In this document: positions 13,606 through 20,957 of the stretch, piece by piece | Numbering within the stretch: the first letter of the stretch is position 1 | How the letters are laid out: each line of letters opens with the position of its first letter | Source of the DNA: a virus | Virus record (IMG/VR): IMGVR_UViG_3300037427_002125 | Coordinates: 1 to 24,397 of that record | Length of the DNA stretch: 24,397 bases | Direction: 5' to 3' (one strand) | Notes under the pieces: generated by a model | The model's database searches: none | Told to the model about the DNA's origin: nothing | What the model saw: only the letters and a program-made list of their open reading frames with translations | Made by a program: the position numbers and the translations under genes

Positions 13606-14498
13606 GGATTTTGGTTCCAACCCCAATCGTGATCAGCTGAAACCCGACAAGCAACTCTGATTTCAGTATAAGAACTGTTGTATGATCCTCCACCAGGAGA
13701 ACTCGGGAATGTCCAATTAAATCTAACACCAACACCAAAATTCGCTGTAGCTGTTCCACTCGAATATCTTTCTGAAACAGCTGACTGATAAACATTATAT
13801 CCTATTTTAGTTGAACCCAAGTTAGTTGTAGAATTTGAACCGCCTGATATAGTAGCAACAGACCCTCCATGGCCTAAAAATCCTTGGGCCCCACCACTAC
13901 TAGCTTGTGTAGTAGTATAACTCATAGTACAACCTGTCGGTACCATACTTGTGCCACCACTAGTTCCAATTGTACCTAATTGGGTAGTTGACGAGGTATA
14001 AGTAGTTGCACCATTATTTCTATGGGTTACACTTTGGCCTAATCCTGATCTTGGTGCACCATAAATGTATATGACTCCACTAACTTTTGTACACCAAATT
14101 TGTAAACCGGTTGAGACCGATATTTGACAAGCATCGTTTGATACTTCATCAAATGCATATACGACTCCAGAGGTTCCAGTGCTGCCCATTTGCCATTTAC
14201 CAGGAACAGATCCAGGATCATAACCTCCCCACTCCGACATTGAATGTGATGCGGTATTTAATCCTGCAGATCCTGTACCTTGAGCGGAAGTTACTGTGCC
14301 AGCTTCTCTTTGACTATTATATCCACCGTAATTCATAGTATGTTTTACTAATCCATATTGTGAACTAGCACTTGTTCCATCAGCTAAGTTTGTTTTTACT
14401 TCTGCGCTAGATAGTGACCCCAAACTTAAATTAGAAGCACCTATACCTTTCTCTGAAGCTATACTACTCATACTAATATTACTTGTTCCTATCGTCAT
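13599..14498 (-). CDS. Fibre-like virion protein (Gly/Ser/Thr-rich)
   Basis: This 299-aa protein has a composition dominated by G, S and T and almost no lysine. It starts MTIGTSNISMSSIASEKGIG then ASNLSLGSLSSAEV, the Ser-rich beginning seen in phage fibre or receptor-binding proteins that dock to the virion through their N-terminus. The middle and C-terminus are beta-rich with aromatic clusters (SEWGGYDPGSVPGKWQ, GVGVRFNWTFPSS, DHDWGWNQNPC). AGAGG lies before the ATG. A tail-fibre or adhesin role is inferred from composition and location, and a head decoration is possible. Confidence 0.65.
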   Translation of the reverse strand: MTIGTSNISMSSIASEKGIGASNLSLGSLSSAEVKTNLADGTSASSQYGLVKHTMNYGGYNSQREAGTVTSAQGTGSAGLNTASHSMSEWGGYDPGSVPGKWQMGSTGTSGVVYAFDEVSNDACQISVSTGLQIWCTKVSGVIYIYGAPRSGLGQSVTHRNNGATTYTSSTTQLGTIGTSGGTSMVPTGCTMSYTTTQASSGGAQGFLGHGGSVATISGGSNSTTNLGSTKIGYNVYQSAVSERYSSGTATANFGVGVRFNWTFPSSPGGGSYNSSYTEIRVACRVSADHDWGWNQNPC

Positions 14499-15574
14499 TA
14501 CTTACCTCTGATTGCCGCTATTCTTTCTTTCTCTGCTTTCTTAGTTGCGGGTAAAAGTTTCTTAGTTAACTTAGCAATTGCTGCTTTCTTCTTGTCTAAC
14601 TTTTTAGCTACTTGTACTCTCTGTGAAATTGTTAATTGACTTAATGGAATACCACCAGATAATTTCATAGCCATTGCACCTCTGGCCGCCATACCGGCTT
14701 TCTTTAACATATCAGCTGGTCCCTTCATTCTCATTGATTTCTTCTTAGCTGATCTCGCTCTTTTCTTAGCTGTTCGTTTAGCAATACGACCTCTTGCAAG
14801 TCTCTGTTGCATCGTTAAAGCTTCTTGCATTTCTATAAAGTCTTTAAATGTGTCCATTATACTATTATTTATGTCTTCTTTTACCGACGAATCCATACCT
14901 CTTTTAATCATAGCGATCCATTCTATAGCGTTAGTATTTAACTTCTTAGCCCATGTTGTTAATTTACCTGCAACAGAAGTATCTATATTACCAGTATTAT
15001 CATTATTCTCTATCTCATGATAATCTCTAGAACCAACTTGTTTTTTAAGAAGCTTCTTTACTTTCTGAGCTTGCTTCCATGATACTTCTACAATTCTAGG
15101 TGGAATAGTTCTAGCTCTAGCATTATTTCTAGCCATTGCTACATCTAAATCTGTTTGTATGAATATAACTTTAACATCATATCCCGCACCTTGTAATTTA
15201 TCAATTATTTTCTTAGTCTTAGCCTGATCACCAGATGTCGAATCAATTATAACTCCTAATCTTGCATCTAATAATGATGACAATCTTCTATCTGTTAACC
15301 CTTTAGCAGCCTTTCTAACTACTTCTCTTTCACTTTCTTCATCATCAGGCATCTTCAATGAGAGACCTTTCTTTTTCATTATCAGTTCAAAAAAACTATC
15401 TGAGTTTACAACTACTAGTCCTAAAGAATGTAGTCCCAACTTTCTTGCTACAAAAGATTTACCACTACCTGGACCACCTGCTAATACTACAGCTTTAAAA
15501 ATACCAGGATCATGAATACCTTCTTCTATGTCTAGTACTAAATCTTCTTCTTTATAATTAAGTATCGATTCCAT
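14498..15574 (-). CDS. P-loop kinase-like protein with basic DNA-binding-like tail
   Basis: This 358-aa protein has two regions. Residues 26-190 are a P-loop kinase of the zeta-toxin/polynucleotide-kinase-like type: Walker A GGPGSGKS (33-40), NSDSFF after strand 2, IIDSTSGD (109-116) as the probable acceptor or Walker-B region, and an arginine-rich lid (ARNNARARTIPPR). Residues 240-358 are extremely basic (QQRLARGRIAKRTAKKRARS and on), like phage head proteins that bind DNA. The junction MDTFKDFIEMQE/ALT (240-252) looks like a capsid-targeting peptide with a cleavage site, preceded by a CATAAATA box. The N-terminus also has IEE/G at residue 18. AGAGG precedes the ATG. The substrate is unknown: nucleic-acid ends, UDP-sugars and nucleotides are all possible. 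Confidence 0.75.
   Translation of the reverse strand: MESILNYKEEDLVLDIEEGIHDPGIFKAVVLAGGPGSGKSFVARKLGLHSLGLVVVNSDSFFELIMKKKGLSLKMPDDEESEREVVRKAAKGLTDRRLSSLLDARLGVIIDSTSGDQAKTKKIIDKLQGAGYDVKVIFIQTDLDVAMARNNARARTIPPRIVEVSWKQAQKVKKLLKKQVGSRDYHEIENNDNTGNIDTSVAGKLTTWAKKLNTNAIEWIAMIKRGMDSSVKEDINNSIMDTFKDFIEMQEALTMQQRLARGRIAKRTAKKRARSAKKKSMRMKGPADMLKKAGMAARGAMAMKLSGGIPLSQLTISQRVQVAKKLDKKKAAIAKLTKKLLPATKKAEKERIAAIRGK
14866..14873 (-). promoter_or_regulatory. Possible internal late promoter (CATAAATA)
   Basis: CATAAATA lies 8 nt before an internal in-frame ATG (14857, codon 240 of the P-loop gene). That ATG begins a capsid-targeting-like peptide, so the site could yield a separate 119-aa basic protein from a nearly leaderless late transcript. 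The bases also encode Asp-Ile-Asn-Asn, so coincidence is possible. Confidence 0.4.
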
Positions 15575-16433
15575 ATTTCCTCTTTGCCATTTGCATTGCT
15601 GTTCCGTGCATTATTGAATCAGCTTGATCCCCATATCGTTTTACAAAATCATCTCGTTCTTTCTTTAAATCTTTATACATCTTTTCTTTATATTTTAAAA
15701 CTTCTTTAGGTAAATCTTCTGCTTCCTTTATTTTTCTAACATAATCTACTACTGTTTGACCTGGTGTATGATTCTGTGCCCACGCTCTACCTTCATCTGT
15801 ACCCCATTCACCATTATATATTTCATACATAAAGTCTGGAAAATCTTCTGTTACACCCATACCTTTTTGTACTGCTTTATATAATTGTTTACCCAGTCTA
15901 TATCCTTTTGGTAATGCATCAATAAATTCTTTTTCTTGACTCATACTTGCCATTTGTCTCATTTTAGATGCTGACATACCAACATCACCGGCAGCGTCTG
16001 GATCTCTCTCACCAGCTGATATGATATTAATACTTTTAAAATTATAATATCCATGTCTCGCTTTAACACCATTATATTTCTTTAACAAATTATCAAATTC
16101 TCTAATTCTATCTGAACCAACAACCATTTGTATCATTCTATAACCATCATTATATAAATCTACAACTACATCAAAAACTGTTCTGGCTTTAGTTGAAGAT
16201 ACATTGATACCTCTTGGTAACATAGGATTCATAAACTTTCGTATCTGTGCGTTTGTTAAAGGATTCTTTACATCACCTGTTGTATGAGAAGTGTATATTT
16301 TTACATCATGTCCCTTTGAAACTGATTTCATCTTAGCGGCTAACTTCATATGCCCAACAGTAGGTGGATTGAATCTACCAAAACTAAATGTAACTCCTTT
16401 ATCTTTTGCTTCTGTTATGTCTTTAAATTTCAT
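15558..16433 (-). CDS. Nucleotidyltransferase (NMNAT/cytidylyltransferase-like)
   Basis: This 291-aa protein has a Rossmann-type nucleotidyltransferase domain at about residues 12-185. FGRFNPPTVGHMKLA carries the T-x-G-H variant of the HxGH motif, and GMSASKMRQMA matches the ISSTxIR nucleotide-binding motif. Such enzymes transfer AMP or CMP to nicotinamide mononucleotide, pantetheine or similar phosphates. The C-terminal 100 residues are charged and helical, with no known domain. The N-terminus MKFKDITE/AKDKG fits the I-x-E/A prohead-protease pattern, suggesting delivery in the head. A TAGAG-type site precedes the ATG. NAD synthesis or nucleic-acid capping are possibilities, but the substrate cannot be read from sequence. 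Confidence 0.85.
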   Translation of the reverse strand: MKFKDITEAKDKGVTFSFGRFNPPTVGHMKLAAKMKSVSKGHDVKIYTSHTTGDVKNPLTNAQIRKFMNPMLPRGINVSSTKARTVFDVVVDLYNDGYRMIQMVVGSDRIREFDNLLKKYNGVKARHGYYNFKSINIISAGERDPDAAGDVGMSASKMRQMASMSQEKEFIDALPKGYRLGKQLYKAVQKGMGVTEDFPDFMYEIYNGEWGTDEGRAWAQNHTPGQTVVDYVRKIKEAEDLPKEVLKYKEKMYKDLKKERDDFVKRYGDQADSIMHGTAMQMAKRKYGIDT

Positions 16434-16698
16434 GTTTCTCTATTTTTAAAACTAAATCTGTTTTTCCTCTAATTAATCTATGATACATCATCATTGGTAT
16501 AATAAATTTTTGTTCTTTTTTCATTTCAAATGGTAAACTACCATTAAATTGAAATTGCCATCCCTCACCTTCTAATATTATAATCTTTCTTAATTCTTCA
16601 TCACGATGCCAGACTAATTCTTTAATATCTACATTTCTAGAAAAAGTTCTGATATCATCATTATCAATATATGGTTTACCAGAAGAAATTTCCACCAC
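16423..16698 (-). CDS. Small cupin-like phage protein
   Basis: This 91-aa protein, from an ATG overlapping the end of the upstream gene, contains LVWHRDEELRKIIILEGEGW and QFQFNGSLPFEM, then FIIPMMMYHRLIRGKTDLVL. This matches the pattern V-W-H-R-D, W-x-F-Q-F, L-P, I-P, Y-H-R-L-I-x-G of small cupin-fold proteins found in several phages. The two histidines could bind metal, but a complete cupin metal site (H-x-H...E...H) is not obvious. The overlap of 23 nt with the previous gene and 11 nt with the nucleotidyltransferase suggests coupled translation. Function unknown. Confidence 0.7.
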   Translation of the reverse strand: MVEISSGKPYIDNDDIRTFSRNVDIKELVWHRDEELRKIIILEGEGWQFQFNGSLPFEMKKEQKFIIPMMMYHRLIRGKTDLVLKIEKHEI

Positions 16699-17044
16699 CC
16701 TTTAATCCTAAATCTTTAGCGAAGTATGGTAATCTACAACTCCAATATCTAGCTGATAGTTTATCATTAGCAGTATCACAATTATGTCTATCTGCAAAAG
16801 CTTTTCTTGCTTTTGGATCGTCAATCTTTACAGCTAAATTCTTACCACCATCAGCAGCACCAAAAGAAACCTTCTTTACTTTATCTCCATCTTTAACATA
16901 GACATAAAATTTCTTTGAACCACCTCTTTTAGGTTTATTTATTTCTTTATCATCATTTTCTGTTACTTCAACCATTGGACTTTCTAAAGGTACAAATTTA
17001 CCTTCATATTTATCAAATTCTATATGTTCTAAAAATGATTTCAT
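16676..17044 (-). CDS. Conserved phage protein with RHxCD and YWSCR motifs (DUF5872-like)
   Basis: This 122-aa protein has a C-terminal two-thirds (KKFYVYVKDGDKVKKVSFGA, then ARKAFADRHNCDTAND and ARYWSCRLPYFAK) that matches a small family widespread in phages, with the two cysteines and the R-H-N-C-D / W-S-C-R signature; I recall it as DUF5872-like. The N-terminus MKSFLEHIEFDKYEGKF resembles the capsid-targeting start, although the I-x-E cut site is not clear. Its ATG overlaps the stop of the 101-aa gene (TAATG). The conserved Cys, His and Trp could form a metal or nucleic-acid site. The function is not known. Confidence 0.75.
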   Translation of the reverse strand: MKSFLEHIEFDKYEGKFVPLESPMVEVTENDDKEINKPKRGGSKKFYVYVKDGDKVKKVSFGAADGGKNLAVKIDDPKARKAFADRHNCDTANDKLSARYWSCRLPYFAKDLGLKGGGNFFW

Positions 17045-17349
17045 TATTTAACCTTAGCTAATATTTGTGTTAATACTTTCTTAATATCTCTATCAGCAAG
17101 CATCCAATCTTTAGACATATTTCTAAGTTCAGAACTTTTCAGTAATGGTTTAATATCTGATTTCTTTAATCCTGGAAAAGCTTTTACTAATTCCCCGACC
17201 ATTATATGACCTAGTATTGTATCTTTTAATGCCGATATCCATCCACGCCCTACAGAAGAATCAAAATAAGATTTACCTCTTATGTTAGCAGAACCTTTTT
17301 GATCACCACGACCATAATCTTCTAATATAAATGTTTGAAATGTTTTCAT
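17044..17349 (-). CDS. Putative packaged protein with strong capsid-targeting-like start (101 aa)
   Basis: This 101-aa protein begins MKTFQTFILE then DYGRGDQ, the closest match in the window to the T4 IPIII targeting peptide MKTYQEFIAE (same length and same M-K-T-aromatic-Q-x-F-I-x-E pattern). Cleavage after Glu10 would leave a 91-aa basic helical protein. A GATAAATA box lies five bases before the ATG, which would make the transcript leaderless; those bases also encode the end of the upstream gene. No other domain is recognised. Confidence 0.7.
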   Translation of the reverse strand: MKTFQTFILEDYGRGDQKGSANIRGKSYFDSSVGRGWISALKDTILGHIMVGELVKAFPGLKKSDIKPLLKSSELRNMSKDWMLADRDIKKVLTQILAKVK

Positions 17350-17353
17350 ACTA

Positions 17354-18565
17354 CTATTTATCCCAATTCTTAGCTACTGTAAAATTGTTAAAACTGAATT
17401 CTAATTTATCTACTATCTTAACAGCTCCACCACTTTTGTCAATCGCTACATATCCTTCGGGATTAACAACTTTAAAACCATTATCTGTTTTAACGAATGT
17501 CTTAGCGATACCCTTAGCTGAATCAAGTTGACTCAATATCATCAATTTTGCTTCTACCATATACTTGATAAAGTCAACTACATCTTTTAATGTTGTTGTC
17601 GCCTTTCTTATCTCAGCTAAATGTCTTTTTAAATTTTGTTTAGATGTCGGTGAATCACTCTTATTCTTTATCCACCAATCATTAAAGTGTTTAAAATACA
17701 TTTGTACTACTTTGCCAGAATCAGGTAATGTCTTACCAGCTCTCGTATATGTATTTAGATAAGTTTTAAAGCCCGCACCTACTGCTGATGAACCTAAACT
17801 ATCTTGCCATTTAAGAAATGCATTAAACTTACCTGAATTTATTCTTTGAAATTTTTTACCAGCGTTAGATAATACTTTAGTTACTTTCATTGTATCTTTT
17901 GCTGTGAATGTAGCTCTACCTGATACATCTTTAAATGTAGCATCATCTTGCCATACACTAGATGATTTACCTGGTATCTTAGCTCCGAATGAAGCTTTTA
18001 AATTCTCTACTGAATCACCTTTATATGTTGTGTGCCATACTACACCAATTTTAGCCTTGTTAATTTCTTGTCCAATCTTTGAATTGACAGGAACAGCATA
18101 CATAATGGTATTAGGTTGAAATGTATAATGTGATTCACCATCAATGTCTGTTGTTTTTACATCATCTGTAAACATTAGATCACCTTGTAATATTTCACTC
18201 ATACCTAGTTTACTAAACTCTGCTAATGATACTTTAAGTTTGGCCGCAAGTTCACCACCTTTATCATTATCTATATCTTCATCTGTATGATAATATGCTT
18301 CATCTGCCTTTCTTTTCCTGAATAAACTTTTTGTGGCCACAAAGAATTTGCCCGTTTCAGGATGCGGTCCTGCGAACACAGCTGGTGCACCGTCCCATTT
18401 GACTGTAACATTTAATTTCTTACTTGAACTACTAGCGAACATATCTCTTAATGCTTGTAGAAACTGTATTGAACTACGACCACCAGCAATACCAAAGTTT
18501 AGAATCTCATCTTCTAGATGTTCTAAATGTAAATTCTTTCCGGCAGCTTCTGTTAAAAATTCCAT
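17354..18565 (-). CDS. Nucleotidyltransferase/ligase-fold protein (DUF6267-type)
   Basis: This 403-aa protein matches the DUF6267-type family I recall from cyanophages. NVTVKWDGAPAVFAG (52-66) has the K-x-D-G motif I of ATP-dependent DNA/RNA ligases and capping enzymes, with Lys56 as candidate nucleotide acceptor. LQGDLMF (126-132) resembles motif III and IGVVWHTTYKG (173-183) resembles motif IV/V. The C-terminal half is basic and helical. The N-terminus MEFLTE/AAGKN fits the I/L-x-E/A prohead-protease site. AAGGAATC lies upstream, and the ATG overlaps the previous stop (TAATG). It may adenylylate and seal nucleic acid ends. No OB-fold domain is apparent, so the reaction is unproven. Confidence 0.8.
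   Translation of the reverse strand: MEFLTEAAGKNLHLEHLEDEILNFGIAGGRSSIQFLQALRDMFASSSSKKLNVTVKWDGAPAVFAGPHPETGKFFVATKSLFRKRKADEAYYHTDEDIDNDKGGELAAKLKVSLAEFSKLGMSEILQGDLMFTDDVKTTDIDGESHYTFQPNTIMYAVPVNSKIGQEINKAKIGVVWHTTYKGDSVENLKASFGAKIPGKSSSVWQDDATFKDVSGRATFTAKDTMKVTKVLSNAGKKFQRINSGKFNAFLKWQDSLGSSAVGAGFKTYLNTYTRAGKTLPDSGKVVQMYFKHFNDWWIKNKSDSPTSKQNLKRHLAEIRKATTTLKDVVDFIKYMVEAKLMILSQLDSAKGIAKTFVKTDNGFKVVNPEGYVAIDKSGGAVKIVDKLEFSFNNFTVAKNWDK
17355..17362 (-). promoter_or_regulatory. Possible late promoter (GATAAATA) at a start codon
   Basis: GATAAATA ends 5 nt before the ATG at 17349, so initiation at the usual late +1 would fall on the A of ATG. It overlaps the last codons (Asp-Lys-stop) of the upstream gene, so it may be coincidental. 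Confidence 0.35.
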
Positions 18566-20727
18566 TACTTTAATGATTCCTTAAATTCTTTAGAGAAGGT
18601 GGCTAGAAAACTTGGAGCTGATGCGAAATTACCTTTGTATCTTAATTGTACATCACATATTGATGTAGTCCCGATATTTAAATTCATGTGTAACTGAGCA
18701 GCATTTGATCCTTTATCGAAAGCTTGTGTTTTTCTAGAATTTAATTTCATATTAGGTTTGCCGGTTTTAACTAATTCGTCTAATTTAGTGGCCATTACAT
18801 CTACTGATTTATATTCTCCCTTTTCAATTACAAGTCCCCTCTTTAACATTCTACCGATACCTGTTACTAATGCGAAATCAAAATTAACTTTTTGTAAGTC
18901 TTTTAAATCTGTTTTTAATATTAATTGTATTAACTGATCAGCAAATAAGTCAGCATTATCTATTATAACATCAGCCATGGGTTTAAATAATGATCTAGAT
19001 TTCTTTAATTGATAATTGATAAGATCGTTTGGTAATCCTTGTACAAATTTTTTCCAATTCGTTTTATTGATTCCGGCTCCTCTAGGGCCTAAATCGTTGA
19101 TCATCCTATTAGATAACCAACTATTACCAACTTTATCAACCGCTAATTTTGGTTTTCTCTTTTGAAATCTTTGAGCAGTCTTGACAAGTTTTATATAAAA
19201 CACTCCTGATGCTTCATCTAAATCTTCTCTAACTTTATCAAATTCTTCACCTTGTAAAAGTGTTGTAAATCCTTTATTAATTAATGTAGGATCTCCTGTA
19301 TTACCAGATGGTTTTTTCTTTAATGATATTCCAACAAAGTTATCACCTTTTTTGATAATGTAATCAGAAGCGTTAAAGTCTTTCATTCCGTATTTTGTAA
19401 CTTGAAATTGTTTAACATCATCATCCCAAGCCTTACCTGTTAAATAAACTTTATCGGCTCCTTTCCATCCGTTCTTTGCAACAACTTCTGCGGCTGATAT
19501 GGCCATCAATAAATTATCATAATCATTTTCTAATGCTTGTACTTCTAAATCTGAATGACCTATAACTTTACCACCCTTAACAATCTTTTTAACCTGTTCT
19601 ATTAATAAATCTAAATCTTCTATTGTTTCAACTGTCGGTATAGAGTTCATTGTACATAAAGCTGCCGTCATTAATTCATTTGGATCTGCTTTAGCCCCTC
19701 CACCCCTTTTACCATCTGGTCTTGTAGTAACATATATTTTTCTGTCTATGCCTTTATGAAAGAAGGCGAAATCTTTTGTAACTCTCGCTGGAGCTGGATC
19801 AGTAAGTTCTAAATCATCATCACCACGAATAGCACTTCTCGCTAAAGTAGTGAATTTAACTCTTTCATTATCTTTTAATATTATCTGAATTCCAATCTTC
19901 TTAGTATTAGTTCTACCTTTTCTTTCATCAACCATAACATCACCATTAATTGAACTTATTTGTTTATCAATCTCTGCCACAACATCAACTGCAAACTCAA
20001 TTTCATCTTGGTTAGAGTATTCTAGTGACTCAACCATTTCTAATGTTAGATCAGGTTCCATACTTGATTTTGAATAATTATACAGTGCTTCACCCAAACG
20101 AATACCAAACGCAGTATCACTCGGATAATGAGCTCCGGCTATTTGTCTACTCTCACCTATTCTTTTTCCTATCTCTAAGATACCATGTCTATGTTCTAAT
20201 GGTACTTCATCAGCTACTAACAATGATATCAATCTACCTTGTGTAGCATGTCCAGATGGGTATGAAGGTGTTCCTGCTGTTTTTAATGGAAAGTTATCTA
20301 ATGGTAATCCTAATTCTTTAGCTAAAGCTTTAGGCCTTGGTCTGTCATAATGTCTTTTAAGAGACAATATTATAGGATCAGATTGTTCTTTTAATTCTTT
20401 TATTCTAGTAAAATCTATTTCGATACCATATTCATCTAAGTAATCTTTAAATGGTTTAATGACTTTAAGATCATACATTATCATTTCATTTTGCCAATCA
20501 GTTCTAAACTGGCCTAATGAAATTAGAAATTGTATTTCTTTCTTAGTTTTTTCAGATGAGTTTTTAGGATAAGGAAACTGTTGCCAGTCTTCAATATCAA
20601 AATATTTGAATTCAGAATAATCTTTTTTTAGTTGTTTTAATCTCTTAGGATCTAACTTACCATGTCCTAATTTATCTAATTTAGATTCTACTGATTCTTC
20701 TTGGATTGTTTGTAGAAATGATTTCAT
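18565..20727 (-). CDS. PAP2-type phosphatase fused to nuclease-like region
   Basis: This 720-aa protein has the full acid-phosphatase signature of the PAP2/vanadium-haloperoxidase superfamily at residues 124-204: K-x6-R-P (Lys124, Arg131-Pro132), PSGH (157-160) and S-R-x5-H-x3-D (Ser193, Arg194, His200, Asp204). No transmembrane segments are seen, so it resembles soluble class A phosphatases. Residues of about 270-500 contain DPNELMTAAL, then ASDYIIKK and GISLKKKP (Glu351, Asp455, Ser468-x-Lys470), which could be a PD-(D/E)xK-like nuclease core with Ser replacing Glu. The rest is basic and helical. The N-terminus MKSFLQTIQE/ESVES resembles a capsid-targeting peptide. CATAAATA ends 6 nt before the ATG. 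The phosphatase call is firm; the nuclease reading is weak. Confidence 0.85.
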   Translation of the reverse strand: MKSFLQTIQEESVESKLDKLGHGKLDPKRLKQLKKDYSEFKYFDIEDWQQFPYPKNSSEKTKKEIQFLISLGQFRTDWQNEMIMYDLKVIKPFKDYLDEYGIEIDFTRIKELKEQSDPIILSLKRHYDRPRPKALAKELGLPLDNFPLKTAGTPSYPSGHATQGRLISLLVADEVPLEHRHGILEIGKRIGESRQIAGAHYPSDTAFGIRLGEALYNYSKSSMEPDLTLEMVESLEYSNQDEIEFAVDVVAEIDKQISSINGDVMVDERKGRTNTKKIGIQIILKDNERVKFTTLARSAIRGDDDLELTDPAPARVTKDFAFFHKGIDRKIYVTTRPDGKRGGGAKADPNELMTAALCTMNSIPTVETIEDLDLLIEQVKKIVKGGKVIGHSDLEVQALENDYDNLLMAISAAEVVAKNGWKGADKVYLTGKAWDDDVKQFQVTKYGMKDFNASDYIIKKGDNFVGISLKKKPSGNTGDPTLINKGFTTLLQGEEFDKVREDLDEASGVFYIKLVKTAQRFQKRKPKLAVDKVGNSWLSNRMINDLGPRGAGINKTNWKKFVQGLPNDLINYQLKKSRSLFKPMADVIIDNADLFADQLIQLILKTDLKDLQKVNFDFALVTGIGRMLKRGLVIEKGEYKSVDVMATKLDELVKTGKPNMKLNSRKTQAFDKGSNAAQLHMNLNIGTTSICDVQLRYKGNFASAPSFLATFSKEFKESLK

Positions 20728-20733
20728 AAACAG

Positions 20734-20741
20734 TATTTATG
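20734..20741 (-). promoter_or_regulatory. Late promoter (CATAAATA) before the PAP2 gene
   Basis: CATAAATA lies in the 20-nt gap between the coiled-coil gene and the PAP2 gene, 6 nt before the ATG at 20727, with no ribosome site between them. It marks the change from replication genes to late genes. The transcript would carry at most one leader base. Confidence 0.55.
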
Positions 20742-20747
20742 AAGATT

Positions 20748-20957
20748 CTATTTTTGAATTTTGTGTTGACTGAGGAATTCTTCAATCTGAGCGATTGATT
20801 CAGATAAAAATTCCTGTTTTTTAGGTTGTTCTTTTAGTTTTTTTAAGCGAATAAGCTCTTTCTTCAATTCAACCTTTTTGTTGAGAAGATCAACAAGGGA
20901 TTTACTTTTAATAATTCCCTTGTTTTTACTATCTGTTCTAGTTTCCGATGAGTTCAT
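20748..20957 (-). CDS. Small coiled-coil protein, unknown
   Basis: This 69-aa Lys/Glu/Leu-rich protein has heptad-like spacing over residues 20-66 (LVDLLNKKVELKKELIRLKK, then FLSESIAQIEEFLSQHK), consistent with a coiled coil. Its ATG lies 20 nt inside the end of the deoxyribonucleotidase gene, and no Shine-Dalgarno is clear, so it probably relies on coupled translation. It is the last gene before the late block. No family is recognised. Confidence 0.6.
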   Translation of the reverse strand: MNSSETRTDSKNKGIIKSKSLVDLLNKKVELKKELIRLKKLKEQPKKQEFLSESIAQIEEFLSQHKIQK

